This document shows positions 22,696 to 35,965 of a DNA stretch of 64,000 bases, piece by piece. A program made the position numbers and the translations under genes. Origin of the DNA: Sequoia sempervirens (lineage: Eukaryota; Streptophyta; Pinopsida; Cupressales; Cupressaceae); assembly GCA_007258455.2 (NCBI GenBank), contig VDFB02275659.1:1-64000 (forward strand), given 5' to 3'. Within the stretch, counting starts at the first letter, position 1. Each line of letters begins with the position of its first letter. Under the pieces are notes generated by a model. That model had not been told where the DNA came from and made no database searches. It worked only from the letters and a program-made list of their open reading frames with translations.

Positions 22696-24037
22696 ATATA
22701 CTCTGGCAATAAATTGAAGGGCAGGGGGAAAAATCGCAAGAAAATGTAAATTGCTCTTTACTTTTCTTAAGACTAACTATTTATAGTAGAACAAAATATT
22801 CCATTGCACCAATATGCCCTTGCTGAGGCTGGCTAAAGTTGTTCAGTCTGGATGGTATTGCTGATACAAGTGTTGTTAATTCCTGTGCTTCCATTTTAGC
22901 AGATTTTAAAGAGCAAATGGGGATATGATTGTTACTAAGCTTCTAAATTTCAGGGAGGACAAGAATAGGAGCTTATGGATATTGAGTTGTGCAAGGCTCA
23001 ATCAATGCAAGGTTTTCTTCAGGCTTAGCTTCAGAGGAGGAAATTCAGGTTTTGCGCTAGGATGTGGGCATTTTAATGGATTTGTATTGAGATTTGCAAA
23101 TGGTTATTAAGCATATGGTTGTGTCTCATGACAAAGGTGTTCTGGAAGTTGTCAGCTGTTACACTTGCCAAAGCTTTGAGAACAATGATTTATCTCAGCC
23201 AATGAGGCATGCCAAACTCATAATGGGCATCCATATAAATGGTTTGGTGGATTTTACAATGGCAAGACCGGCTACAGTCAAGTGGTTCTGTGTCTAGTAT
23301 TGGAGAGTCCGATTGGGGTTTATGATCAATGGAGATCAATGCTAGCTGGTACAGGTGTGTCCTGATGGAGGAGCCATAAGGTAGTATATGGATGTGTTTG
23401 TGACATGGCTATATAAAGGGTTCTCTTTTATGTTTGGCTTTTGCTTGTGTTCCTTGCTACACCTGGTATGGCTATTGATGCACATTTTTATAGTCTTAGT
23501 TATGTATGTTTTATAGGGTATGTATAGTGCTTTCTCTGGCTTTCTTTTATGCCTGTACCCATGCTTGGGTAGTTTGCACAAGTGTTTTGTTTGTTGTCTG
23601 GTTGTTATGCTGGTATTGCGTTGGGATGGGGCCCCATAATACAACCCCAAAATTATACTCAAGAAAAGATGAGAAACCTTTTTATATTTTCTTCATAGAC
23701 ATGAACCTATTTCAGAATTAAAAAAGGCTTTCAAGAAAGACGCTTTATTATAAATTTCCTAAATTCTCATCTATTGACCATTGAGGGCTAGTATATTCTT
23801 TACTTCTTTGTAAATAACTTCCCTTGATTGGACTTCTCCCACATGGCTAAGATAGTATCCCTGATATTGTCATCATAATCAACAAAGTGCAATATCACTA
23901 ATATGAACCAGATCTGGAACTGGTACAAAACTTAAAAACAGCTATAACAAAAAATCTGAAAATTTGTGACCAAAATCTGAAATTCTATTTTTTTAATTTT
24001 TCATGTTGAAATCTGACAAGTCTAGAGGTAACATGCC
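22696..24037. other. Unassigned DNA
   Basis: Several open frames of 60-106 codons occur on both strands, but none has a domain or a neighbour that supports it. They overlap one another and lack splice context. Confidence 0.45.
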
Positions 24038-24525
24038 CAATCTGTGAGATGGTATAGAAGTTTAATGTACATAAATTAAGGTAAGAACTCCTAACACCAG
24101 GTGCCAACTTATGCTCAATTCATGAGAAGTATATTATCTGCACTCAACCATGAACAGTCCTTCCTTTGTTTGGCATTCTATACAACTCTTTTACATGAGT
24201 CCTACTCTGGATTCTCGTATGAATTGTGTGAATGGGGGCCACCTTTGGCCCCCAGCCATGGATTTCATAATTTCATTAGCAAGAGCAGTAAATCATGCCA
24301 CCTTTTGCCCAATCTGTAAGATGGTATAGAAGTTTAATTCCTAAGGTTAAAAAACTAAGGTAAAAACTCCTAACAATAGGTGCCAACTTATGCTCAATTC
24401 ATGCGAAGTATACGAGTCCTACTCTGCATTATCATATGAATAGTGTGAATGAGGGCCACCTTTTGCCCCCAGCCATGGATTTCATTAGCAAGAGCAGCAT
24501 ATCATCTCCACTTGGCCACATACAT
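24038..24525. repeat. Diverged tandem duplication, about 270-bp unit
   Basis: Both copies begin CAATCTGTGAGATGGTATAG or CAATCTGTAAGATGGTATAG (24038 and 24308) and share CTCCTAACA, GGTGCCAACTTATGCTCAAT, GTCCTACTCTG, GGGCCACCTTT, CCCCCAGCCATGGATTTCAT and AGCAAGAGCAG. The second copy lacks about 50 bp of the first. Confidence 0.85.
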
Positions 24526-26228
24526 TTCCTACTCTACTCTGCATTCTTCTATACACCTGTTATGGTAGTTGATGATGGGGCCTGCCCTTCAGCTTTGCAT
24601 TCTCATAAAACCAAGGCCACCTTTTAACTCCATCCATGTACTCTGTTAGCTTTATTTTCTGACAGCAGGCCTTTCTTTTGCTTCAAATTTGTACAAAATT
24701 GAATAGAACAGTCTCTTTTCTGACATTTTTAGGTCTTACCCATTTTGCACTCAACCCCTGGTTCAAATATTTTCCTTTTGCACTTTTATCTTTTAATCCA
24801 TACACTTTGGTTTGTAAGTTCCCTCTTCCTACTGTAACTAGCTGTCCTTATGCATTTCAGTCACATACTTTAGTTGTTTTTGAGACATCAATATAATTAA
24901 CTTACAATGCATAAACCATATGAGGAAAGCAAGCATTAAAGTTTCATCTCTGCCAACAGGTTTAAAGCCATATCACAAAATTAACATTTTCTAAGCATGA
25001 ACCATAGAACCCTACAACTGAAAAATTATACCACAAAAAATGGGTCATATCTCTGCCGTAACACCACGCCCGTTCAAAAAAGGGTGAAATTCCCTGATTG
25101 TCAAAAATCAGTGATAATGAAATCTTTTTTTGTTTGTGAAACAGAAGAGAGGTCTATACACTAATACTCGGTCAGGTCATGCTTAAATCTAGTCCTCAAA
25201 TAATTAGTAAGTCACACCAAATTAAGACCACACTACCACGGAAAACTACACTGATGTATGGCCTCTCAAAAACTTCAAATCTCTGACTACAAGTGAGCAA
25301 ATATTATCCATTATTCACAAACCTCGAAAGATCTTTCCAGCAAATATAAATCCACAAAAAAAGACAAAATCAAGTCTTCAGTAAGGCACGTACATACGTT
25401 TATTTACTCTAATCTGCTAAGTCTAGCATGCTTTATCACAAAAGCTTAAGTCCAAAAAACCAACATTTCTAAATGCTGGAAAACACTAATGCAAAACACA
25501 AGCCCTGTCGAACCTCAGAGTATACCAACTTCAATTCAAACCAAAGAATTCAAAACATTAAATATCTACTATCAGCCACTTCAAGCTTCTATAGTTCATA
25601 ACTTTAGGAAAAAGGCATCTAGAGAAACTGTATAGGTGAGAAAGGAAAAAGAACATCCATGACACCAAATGTGTACTTTATCTAAACAGTTTCGCCATAC
25701 AGGTCAATTTACTTTATATCACATTATTCCCGACAGGATTTTTTACCTAAAGAGTGACACCACTCAAGCATTAATGGTTCAAAAATAGTAAAAACCAATT
25801 AATAGCACAAATGGAAAATAATATGAAAAGAAAGTCTCATGGAAACTCAAAAACCTACTGACCTCAGTTCCAATTATACAACTCAGGCGAAACACAATCA
25901 TCTATATACAGTAGTCAAAGTCTTATAGTACTGAAACCCTAAAAACGAAGCTAAATCATTTCTCCAAAATTTGTTTCGAACTTTAAGCTCTCTAATTAAA
26001 CGAAAAAATTAAAATTGTTTGCATTAAAACCCTGAAATCAATACAAGTTTATTTTCCAAAATTCGTCGTGAAGGTCTCTTTCTAGTTAATACGAATTGCG
26101 GAAGCTTGAAAAGGTATTCTGATCTATAATCAAATTAAATAATATTTATAACCACAGCAACATTTAGGGAAAATTTCAACCCTGTTCAGCACAAAATTTC
26201 ACACCTTTCAACTACCAAAAATAAAATT
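24526..26228. other. RPL26 downstream region
   Basis: No second gene recognised. The part next to 26228 is the presumed 3' UTR of RPL26. An AAACCCTAAA string near 25934 resembles a telo-box, but no coding exon could be tied to it. Confidence 0.4.
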
Positions 26229-27254
<1,026 letters not shown>

Positions 27255-27304
27255 CTCGCCTGCTTGAACTGCTCCTCGCCTCCTGCAACTGCCGCCTGGT
27301 TTTA

Positions 27305-27313
27305 AAAACCCTA
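27305..27313 (-). promoter_or_regulatory. Telo-box upstream of RPL26
   Basis: The plus strand reads AAACCCTAA (minus strand TTAGGGTTT), about 50 bp upstream of the RPL26 ATG. Telo-boxes (AAACCCTA) are common in promoters and leaders of plant ribosomal-protein genes. A GGGGCCC string near 27375 is a weak candidate for the GGCCC-type site II element that often goes with them. No clear TATA box is seen. Confidence 0.7.
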
Positions 27314-27479
27314 ACGCACCCAACCCCGGTTAATGGTGAGTGAAACTTGCTTTCAGTTTCTTTTGTCCTATTTTGGGGCCCTCTTTCGTCATCTATAGAC
27401 GTAGCTTCTTCTGTTATTACCCACACTGTCTGTTAACAGTGGGGTGGTATAGATGCATTTTCCCCTCCGAAATCGACGG

Positions 27480-28050
27480 GAACAAAAGTCATGAGATATA
27501 CATTTAAAAATATGACCGGATAATACATTTTAAATATGGGAAATAGTTTGATCTTAAGGAAAGCATTTCGATTTATCTAACAACTAAAAAATGGGTAATG
27601 CTTGTAGGGGCATTTTTTAATATAAATATTATTTATTATGTATCTTATTTTTTAACAAAACTATCAAATATATATATATATTAGATTTTTAAAATTTTCC
27701 GCATTCTTTATTTTACATAGTTAAATATAAATTAGCATAATGTATAATAGTTAATACATGAATAAATATAATATAATATAATAATAATAAATACATAAAA
27801 TAATGACATAAATAATATATATTTATATAATAATATAATAGGTAATACATAAAATTTTAAAAATAAATATAATAATATTATTCTATAATAAAAGAATAAA
27901 ATAAAATAAATAATAATATTAAAATCATTTTCTAAATGACTTACCAATTTACCTCATACACTACACAAATGTGTGCAAAAAATAAATCAATTTTTTCCTA
28001 ATTGACCTTCCACACCTCTTCGCCATACCCATTGCACACAAAAGGTGCAA
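27480..28050. other. Very AT-rich low-complexity DNA
   Basis: Runs of TA, ATAATA and AAATA dominate between about 27600 and 27920. The open frame through it has a biased, repetitive composition and is not a gene. Confidence 0.8.
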
Positions 28051-29323
28051 TTGCTAGTTTAAGATGATGTTGTCTTTTTTTTAATTAGTAATGGGATATA
28101 TAGTTTTAAAGGACATTAATATAGCGATAAATTTGTTATACTATATTTTTGTTAATATATAAAATGGTAGGATATCTATGTAATTTATTAAATAGATTAT
28201 TTTTAGGATGGAAATTAGGTTGATCATTTTTATCATAAAGTAGTGGATGAAAAATTAGAATTGAGTTTCATATAAAAATAAATTTGATGTCTATTGAGAA
28301 GGAATAGCATGCTACTGTTTTCTGCACTTAGTGATCATATAAGTGATTTAATTCCTCTATCATATAAGTGATTTAATTCCTCTATCACGCTTCAAGAATG
28401 AAGCAATACCATGGTGGTGCTCATGATACTTCATTGTATCATTACAAACTCACTACATTATTGATAAGTATGTTGGATAGTAGCAAATCACTTTTAGTGC
28501 ATGACTCAAATTTAATGAAGATTATAGATTACACATTCTATTTGTTATGACTTATCCATGTGTTTAACATTTCAAAATTATTTTAATTATCAACTAACCA
28601 CTAGCTAATACGACTAGGTAATTATCTTCTATTTGCAAGCCACATGTACGACAATGATGGAGAGATATAAACAATGCTCAACTATAACTCATACAAAAGT
28701 CATTCAAAAATATTTAGCCACTATTTTTTCCTTTCATTGCACGTGCCATGATTTTCCTTTATTCTCATGTGGTGTGTGTTACTTATTTCTTTGTTGTTGG
28801 GAAAACATTAGAAGGCTACTTAAGAATCATCTCATATTATTTGCTTTTTATTAGTTTAGTTTTAAAATTAATAATTTTATATCTTTATATAGATAGTCAA
28901 GAAGAGTTACAGGATATTCAAGTTAGGGTCTCATTCATCATATACACTTCCCTTGGTACCTAGTTTCTTTTTTTTCTTACAAGAAAAAATAGAATCAATG
29001 TTCATTGTGTTATTTAATTTAATAGTGAAGATGATGAGCAATATCAATTGAATTTCGATCTCGTTAATATTTTGAGCTAAATCTATCATTCATGTTGTGG
29101 TGAGACATCAATTCTATCATTTGAAAAGAAACTCCAATATTCAATATGACACTTACTTTTTCTTTTTTAATTGGAATGGGTAGCCACTTGCCCAAACAAT
29201 TACACAATGAATATTACTAAGCATTCTTTAAGCTCCAATCATATATAAAATGAAGCATTTAAAAGACTTTATTGTTAACTATGGAAGCACACAAAAATGG
29301 CTTGCTAATCTTATGCTACTTTT
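28051..29323. other. Unassigned DNA
   Basis: No gene recognised. A short perfect duplication (ATATAAGTGATTTAATTCCT and flanking bases, period 27) lies at about 28330-28385. Confidence 0.5.
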
Positions 29324-29491
29324 TGTTGTACAAGCAATTGTCGTTGCACCAAAAGATCAACCTATCAATGCACGATACAGTCGCCAAATTTATACAAGAT
29401 CCAAGATCCACAAGAGGCGGTTAAGCCATGTCACAAACCCAAGCACCACGATGCACAGCACAAGGAGACCAAGGGCAAAACTCTTGCAACA
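29324..29491 (-). repeat. SMART element 3' LTR (left copy)
   Basis: 168 bp. The plus strand begins TGTTGTACAAG and ends CTCTTGCAACA. It is preceded by the target duplication CTTTT. Confidence 0.9.
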
Positions 29492-29530
29492 ATACCCCCA
29501 ACGCAAGCGAGGAGTTTGAAACTGTGAACT

Positions 29531-29544
29531 TGGCTCTGATACCA
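29531..29544 (-). promoter_or_regulatory. SMART element primer-binding site
   Basis: The minus strand reads TGGTATCAGAGCCA, the complement of the initiator tRNA-Met 3' end, two bases inside the right LTR. Confidence 0.93.
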
Positions 29545-29546
29545 AT

Positions 29547-29714
29547 TGTTGCACAGGTGGTTGTCGTTGCACCAAAATATCGACTTGTCAATGCCTGATA
29601 CAACCGCCAAATTTATACAAGATCCAAGATCCATAGGAGGCAGTTAAGCCATGTCATGAACCCTAAGTGTGCGTTGCACAACACAAAGAGACCAAGGGTG
29701 AAACACTTGCAACA
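29547..29714 (-). repeat. SMART element 5' LTR (right copy)
   Basis: 168 bp. The plus strand begins TGTTGCACAGG and ends CACTTGCAACA, with TG/CA ends. It aligns end to end with the left copy and is followed by CTTTT. Confidence 0.92.
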
Positions 29715-29719
29715 CTTTT

Positions 29720-30302
29720 ATAATTATTGAGACAATAGCTTTATGGATAGTGTATGTTATGGACATTAATAAGATGTAGACTATTGACTTTAGTTTATGT
29801 TATGCATGGATATGGTGGACTTTGATTATCATTAATAGTATCTCCATGGTTAATGATTAATCAGGCAATTTCATTCTATAATATGATATTATTGTATGTG
29901 AATTTGATAATGATTTCATGGTTATGGTTCATTTTGTACATGTTATAAAATTATGATTTTATATCTTAAAAATGTGGCTCAATTAAGAGAATGAAATGTT
30001 TCCATTGCAATTTAAAGAATTATAAAGTAAAAATGTTTATTAATGGTAGGTGAATTTGAATGCAATATATTATTGATGCTTCAGCTATTATTATTATGAT
30101 GAACTAACATTTATGACCAAGTGCATAGGTCTAGCGCTAATGGGAATCAGGGGTCATGTGGTAAACATAATTGTGTTAAACCAATTAAACTAACCCTAGT
30201 CCATATGGAGGGACTAAGGTCATGTGTATCGTGGATTTTGTTATTTCCATGTGTATGTGTTTCTCTAATGATGTTAAATTATTATAAATTTATATGTGGA
30301 AT
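29720..30302. other. Unassigned AT-rich DNA left of the LINE
   Basis: No gene recognised. It ends at the target site of the LINE and continues beyond 36200. Confidence 0.5.
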
Positions 30303-30622
30303 TAATGTTTGTATTATTGTAGGCGAAGTGTTGACGAATAGGGGTGATGTTGCGTATAGGGGCATTGTTCTTGCAAGCCCGAGGCCTATAATAGGTTGTG
30401 GTCTACTTGCATGTTGTTGCCATCCCTTTCCATGTGTGCGGGGATAGTAGATCGGCATTCAATGGTGCGTTGTTGGCTTGGGGTGGGGTATTCTATGTAC
30501 GAGGGTTGGGTTTTTTTTTTTTTTTTGAGTTTCTCTTGGGGTTTTTGCTATTTATTTCGTGTAGGGTGCTTAGACTTTGAGGAGGCATAAGGTGGATTCT
30601 TTTGGTTCCATTTTCCCTGTTC

Positions 30623-31985
30623 ATGGCTTCGAGGGAAGCAATCAATTTTAAACCTGCTATGGATTTTAGAGTATCATTGTGTGTGAATTCTCCATATTCT
30701 TCAAATTTTGATGTTGAGAAGAACTTCTCATTTAAGGCTTTAGTCATGGAGGCGATGGCTCCATTTGGAGATCCTCGTATCTCGAAAATCAATGGATGTT
30801 TGGAGCAGTGCCAGGATAGACCAATGTTGGTGTTTCAACCTAAGTCTATTGCGAATGATGTTGAATACTATTCAAATCATGCTTTATTATGAAATTTCAT
30901 GGGGATGCGTGTCTCTCTTCCCTTTTTGGAGACTTCTAGGCCAAAGAGACATGGAACCTTGAGGGAAAAATATAGGTGATGCTACTAGCCAACAATTTTT
31001 TTATGGTTGTTTTTAATTGCATCGCTGATTGCAATAGAGTTTTCAAGGGAGGCCCTTATTTTCACAATCAAATTGGCTTGTTTATCAAACCATGGCATAC
31101 AAGATTCAACCCTTCTAAGGAGATCTTGAATCAGTTCCTATTTGGGTGTGTCTCTCTAGGTTCCCAGTTGAATTTTGCTAGAATGACATATTACCTATGG
31201 TTGCTATATCGCTCGAGAAACCAATTGGTCCTTCTTAGCAAACACAAGATAAGAAGGTAATGACTTTTGCTCATATTTGCGTTGAAATAGATTTAAGCAA
31301 TCCTATAATTCTCTAGAAATTTGTGTGGGTTCTTCCTCTTAGCTACAACAGTTGGACTATGAGACTCTCCCCTTCCATTGTCGATTGTGTCACAAGTATG
31401 GTCATTTACAAGGGGATGTCTTAGGAATTGCTCTTCAGAGCCTCTTCTAAACCACCCACCCTGTAACCCCCCAAGGTGGACAAGGGTAAGGCTCCTATTC
31501 TAGGTGATGTAGCTGATAAAGAGGGTTCTATTCTTGTCAAGCCCCATAACAGGAATCGTGGTTAGAAAATATTTTTCAAGGAGAGGCAAGAGGAGGAAGT
31601 TTTTAATCATTTTGATGTTTTGGATGATCTTAGCCAGTAAGAGGTGAACCCTAGTATGATGCTTCTAGAACAAGGGGTTTTGAAGGAGGTTTTGGAGGGT
31701 GCCAAGATAGTTGATCTTCAAAACTTTCAAGAGGAAGGTATGTCACTTGCCCAAATGGATATGACTCTAAGTGCTATGGTTCTAGTTCGTCCTGCAACGC
31801 TTGGTGCTTTGGAAAGAACTACGGTTGGGAATATATCATCTCTAGAGAAGATGGCATTAGAGTCAAAGAAAGGAAATAAGGCTTCTCTTCCCCTTGGGAT
31901 TCTTAAAAAAAAAAATCCAAAGAAAGGGGCTAATGAGAAACCCCTCGAGGCTGGGGGAAGAAGGATTTGGAGAAGATTAAGATGA
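30623..31985 (+). pseudogene. LINE ORF1 (nucleic-acid-binding gag-like protein)
   Basis: From MASREAINFKPAMDF the protein runs through a DUF4283-like domain: LANNFFMVVFNCIADCNRVF and KGGPYFHNQIGLFIKPWHTR, FNPSKEI (30980-31130). Near 31376-31420 the reading CRLCHKYGHLQGD is a CCHC knuckle with its last Cys lost. The reading then enters a low-complexity region with a frame at 31644-31985. ORF1 of plant LINEs binds element RNA. Stops at about 30890 and 31258, and frame changes, make it a pseudogene. Confidence 0.85.
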
Positions 31986-32052
31986 TGGGTGAAACGTTGG
32001 TTGAGTCAGGGTCTGTCAAATCTCTTGACTCCCACTTTTCCACCTCTCAAAG

Positions 32053-32560
32053 ATGATTATTCTATCTTAGAATGTGAGGGGCTTGAACAACATACCTAGA
32101 TAAAAAAGTTGTTTATGACTTGGTGCAAAGGCATTGGTACTCTCTTATCCTTCGATTTTTGTTGGGGATTTCAATGCTACTACTAAGTTGGAGGAAAAGA
32201 AGGGCGGTACATTGAGGTTGGAGCTATCTACCTTTCTTTTTAGAGAGAATATTTCTTCCTTAAACTTGGTTGACATAAAACTTGGAAATGGTCAATTTAT
32301 TTGAAACAATAAGAGGTGTGGAAAGGACTGTATTACTGAGAGGCTCAATAGATTTTTGGTTTCTTACTTCTAGATAAGTGAATCCTAGTCTTCCAACTCA
32401 AAGATTCTGGATTGGAGGGGCTCTGTTCATTGGCTAATTAAGCTTTTTGCTTCCTTGGCTAGTGTTTCATGTAATCCTTCTTTCAATTTCCAATTCATGT
32501 GGTTGCAAGACCCTTCTCTTCAAAACTATACGGCTAAGTGGTGGCAATAAGGTAGACCTG
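32053..32560 (+). pseudogene. LINE ORF2 endonuclease remnant (internally deleted)
   Basis: MIILS-stop-NVRGLNN at 32053 is the usual start of a plant LINE APE-type endonuclease. About 20 residues later the reading jumps to FVGDFNATTKLEEKKGGTLR, LNLVDIKLGNGQFI and ERLNRFLVS, the second half of the domain. The middle, including the catalytic Glu region, is gone. The domain is followed by FNFQFMWLQDPSLQNYTAKW, the linker to the RT. Confidence 0.85.
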
Positions 32561-32589
32561 CTTTTGGCACAAGTATGTATTCTTTTTTC

Positions 32590-33930
32590 AAGTAATTGCA
32601 ATTCGTGAAGTATCAACTCAAAAGGTGGAATGGGTGGTGTTTTTGCAAGATCTTTCATGCTAAAGTTGTTGCTCAAACTAGTTTGGATGCCATTACCCGG
32701 ATAATTAGGGAGCAAGGATTGTCGGAGGAATCTCTATTGGAGGAGTCGAAGGCTTTGCAAAAATTGAAAGAGTGTGAGATACATGAGGAGATTTATTAGA
32801 AACAAAAGGCGCAAGTTGCATGGTTGTAGGAAGGGGATCAAAACACTGCCTTTTTCTTTAGCTTTGTGAAGGCTAAGAGACATGATAATTCTATCTCTCA
32901 TCTTGTGAATTCTAGGGGCCATCATTTGACCTCTCATGGGGATATCTCTAATGAGGCTTCCTAGTATTTTGCTTCTTTATTCAAGGAGGACTCCCTTGAT
33001 ATGGGGGAGGATGAAAATCATATTCTTGCATGTATTCCTTCTTTGGTCTCTAGGGATATGAATGAGAATCTTATCAGTCTTATCTCTTTGGAAGAATTTG
33101 AGACTATCGTCTTTCAAATGAAGAAAGAAAAGGCACCAGGACTTGATGGGTTTCCAATTGAGTTCTTTCAAGAATTTTGGGAAATCATCAATTTGTATTT
33201 ATTAGAGGTGGTGTGTGAATCTCGGGAGAATAAACAAATGTTGAAGGTGTTGAAATCTACATTTTTGTCCCTTATTCCCAAGTGTGATGGGGTTGATAGG
33301 ATGAGTATGTTCAGGCCCATAGCCCTTTGTAATGTGGTTTATAAGATTATATCCAAGTTGATTGTGGAAAGGCTGAAGCAATGGATTAGCAGGTCGGTCT
33401 TTGAGGAACAGGGAGGATTTGTTTTTGATAGGCAAATCTTGGATGGTGTGGTAATTTGTTGAAACTGTCCACTCTATGGAAACCTCTAAGGAAAAAGCTA
33501 TGTTTATAAAATTGGATATGGAAAAATCCTATGACAATGTCAAATGGTCTTTTGTGCAAAAAGTGCTTGGGGCTTTTGGTTTTGCCAAGGAGTGGGTTAC
33601 GTGGGTAATGAGTTGTATTATATCCCCTTCCTTTTTTGTGTTGGTTAACAAGGAGCTTCCCCCCTTGTTCAAGGCTTCTAGAGGTCTTCTTCGAGGGGAT
33701 CCTTTGTCTACGTACCTATTTATTCTCCTAGCTGAAGGTCTAGGGAGACTCATTAAGAGCCATGTTAATTAGGGATTAATACATGGGTGAAACTAGGGTA
33801 TTTTCCTTCCTTCTCTATCGCACCTATAATTTGTTGATGATACTACTTTGATGGGTTTGGCCAAGATTAGGGAGGATACTAACTTTCATAAGGTTTCGGA
33901 TGTCTACCTTGTAGCCTCTGGACAACAAAT
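32590..33930 (+). pseudogene. LINE ORF2 reverse transcriptase
   Basis: The blocks are in order: GDQNTAFFFSFVKAKRHDNS, KKEKAPGLDGFPIEFFQEFW, MFRPIALCNVVYKIISKLIV, EEQGGFVFDRQILDG, MFIKLDMEKSYDNVKWSFV (motif A with its catalytic Asp), SRGLLRGDPLSTYLFIL (usually RGLRQGDPLSPYLF) and FVDDTTLMG at 33830 (the FADD active site). The two long frames (33001-33462 and 33476-33772) are separated by a stop and a shift. The active-site Asps are kept but the enzyme is broken. Confidence 0.93.
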
Positions 33931-35520
33931 CAATTAAGGTAAATCCTCTAACTCTCATGTTCCTATTTAGAGGTGGATAGACTGTATCCTCAAGTTTTAG
34001 ATTAGGTAGTTGCATTTGATTTATCTTGGTATTCCTCTCTCCATAGGTCCCTTTCCTAGGGGCTCTCAGTAGAATATTCTTGACAAGTTTCATGCAAAAG
34101 TGAGCCATTGGGCTCACAGGTGGTTATCCTTTGTGGGTTGTGTGTTGCTTCTAAAATTGGTGGTGCAAGTTCTTCCCAATTACAGGTGTATGTTACAAGT
34201 TTCTCCTTCAAGTTTTCTTATGGAATTGGAATCTCTCACAAGGAAATTTCTTGGGGTTGGCAACTTGACATCCTTGAAGTGGAGTCCTATGAATTGGGAA
34301 ATTGTTTGTAGATCGAAATAGCTTGGTGGTCTTGGGTTGCAATAGACTAGCCTTTCTAGTTTTGCGTTATCTACCAAGCTTTACTAGAGATGCTGCACTG
34401 AACAAAACTAGGTTTGGGCCATAATCATTTCTAACAAGTATTTGAAGGGAGTGTTGAAAGAGGAGGTTTCTTAGTATCCACTCTTGGGTAAGGGCTCTGT
34501 GATTTGGGGAACTCTTAAGAAAGGAGCTAAGTTTATCAAGGAGGGTTTGTTTTGGATTTGTAACATGGGTTTGATCCTCTCTTTTGGTTTGACTCTTGGG
34601 ATGGTTTCTCCCCTATCATGACTAGTTATCCTCATTTGCAGGATCTTTGCCATTGTTTTTTGGAGGTTGATTGGTCTTAAGTTGAAGATTTCAAATCTAG
34701 TCATCCTTATGGTTTAGTTGAAGTATCTAGATGAGGGACCCTATTGTGTGGTCGGTTGTGGGTTTGGAAGAGGATCGAGCTAAGTTAAGTAACATTCTTG
34801 TTGGTAGAGATTGCAATTCTACAAGGGAGAAGGATATTTTGGTGTGGATTCATGATCCTAAGGGTGTTTATATGGTGGTTATTGGCTATCAGGAGCTAAT
34901 TTTTTGGAAGTATGGAGGGTTGGAAGTCTCCTAGTGGAAAAATGTTTGGAATAAGTTCTCTTGGCTCAAGTGTAACTGCTTTTTTTGGACACTTGCCTGT
35001 AATAGATGTTTGACTTGGGATAATCTTTGTAAGTGTGGTTTCTAGGGTCCTTCAATTTGTGCTCTTTGTAGTTGCTCCGAGGAGGATTCGACCCACTTTT
35101 TTTTTTATGCCCTTTTTCTTTGCTTATATGACACTTTTGGTGGGGTACCTAGAGATAGCCCTATGTTCATGCCTCTACTTTGATTAACTTCTAGAACAGT
35201 TTGCGGAGGCCCCTGACAAATGCTTTTTTCCTCTAGATTGTTTGGAGTATTGGTCCCACTTTTATCCTTTGGCAGATTTGTCTTGAGAGGAACTGCCAAA
35301 TTTTTTGGGGCAAAAAACTAATGATTCAACAGGTTTGGCAAAGGGTTGTCAGTATGATATATAAGACTATGGAAGCTAAGTGTGAAGTGTCTTATCCTTT
35401 GAAAAAGGGAGATGAAGAGATTGTGAATAGTTTGGGCTTATGGGGCTTAACACTTGACTCTTTTTGTGTTAGAAGGGGGTGTCAAGCCAAAGGGGAGGTT
35501 CCACGAGATGGGTGATAGTC
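33931..35520 (+). pseudogene. LINE ORF2 thumb/connector and Cys-rich region
   Basis: Scattered blocks match the part after the RT palm: LIYLGIPLSIGPF near 34020, HWAHRWLSFVGCVLLLKLVV (34103), LTRKFLGVGNLTSLKWSPMN (34230) and, near 34970-35110, FFWTLACNRCLTWDNLCKCG followed by CALCSCSEEDSTHFFF, the zinc-finger-like segment of plant LINEs. Several stops interrupt. Confidence 0.78.
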
Positions 35521-35529
35521 CCCTCCTTT

Positions 35530-35965
35530 AGGGGACATTTTAAAAATCAATACTGATGGTTCTTCAAGGGGTAATCCTATGCCTATTGGGATTGGTGGTA
35601 TTGGAAGAGATGGTTTTGGTGGAGACATTTTCTTCTTTTCTATTTATAAGATGAAACAATTCAACAACCTCGTGGAAGGTTTAGCGATTTTGGTTGCTAT
35701 TGAAAGAGCTTGTGCTCTCGGGTGGCACAAGGTTATCTGTGAGTCTAAATCTCAAATCATGGTTAATTTGTTGAATGTGCGTAATTTAGATGGGGTTAAT
35801 TAGAAACTTTCTTTTGTTGTCAAGCATATCCTACATTTGAGTTCCATGACGGAGTTGGTTTCTTTCATTTAGATTCCTCAAGAGTGGAATAGGGTTGTTG
35901 ATTGTTTGGCTAAATGGGCTTTAGAGCATAATGGTGGCTGGAAAGTGGAAGGTTGGGAGTAGTTA
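35530..35965 (+). pseudogene. LINE ORF2 RNase H domain
   Basis: INTDGSSRGNPMPIGIGGIG begins the domain and carries the first catalytic Asp. NNLVEGLAILVAIERACALG carries the Glu. The next catalytic Asp, normally in E(G)DS, is now in ESKS (WHKVICESKSQIMVNLLN), so it is changed to Lys. IPQEWNRVVDCLAKWALEHN ends it and holds the last Asp. The layout is that of the plant L1 RNase H acquired by one LINE group. Confidence 0.88.

Larger units (their letters stand above)
29324..29714 (-). mobile_element. Miniature LTR retrotransposon (SMART/TRIM type)
   Basis: A complete 391-bp element lies on the minus strand between exact CTTTT copies (29319-29323 and 29715-29719). It has two 168-bp LTRs and only 55 bp between them. 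The internal part consists of a tRNA-iMet PBS at one end, a G-rich tract at the other (minus strand GTTGGGGGTAT, the likely polypurine tract), and about 30 bp more. There is no coding. It must have been copied by proteins made elsewhere. The LTRs have diverged noticeably, so the insertion is old. Confidence 0.93.

Noticed and set aside
23342..23721. Overlapping reading frames of 106 and 71 codons on opposite strands
   Set aside because: Neither has a domain, a splice context or a composition that favours coding.
27732..27947. 71-codon minus-strand reading frame
   Set aside because: It lies in TA-rich low-complexity DNA and codes almost only for I, L, Y and F.
29250..29519. 89-codon plus-strand frame
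   Set aside because: It overlaps the left LTR of the miniature element, which is non-coding and on the opposite strand.
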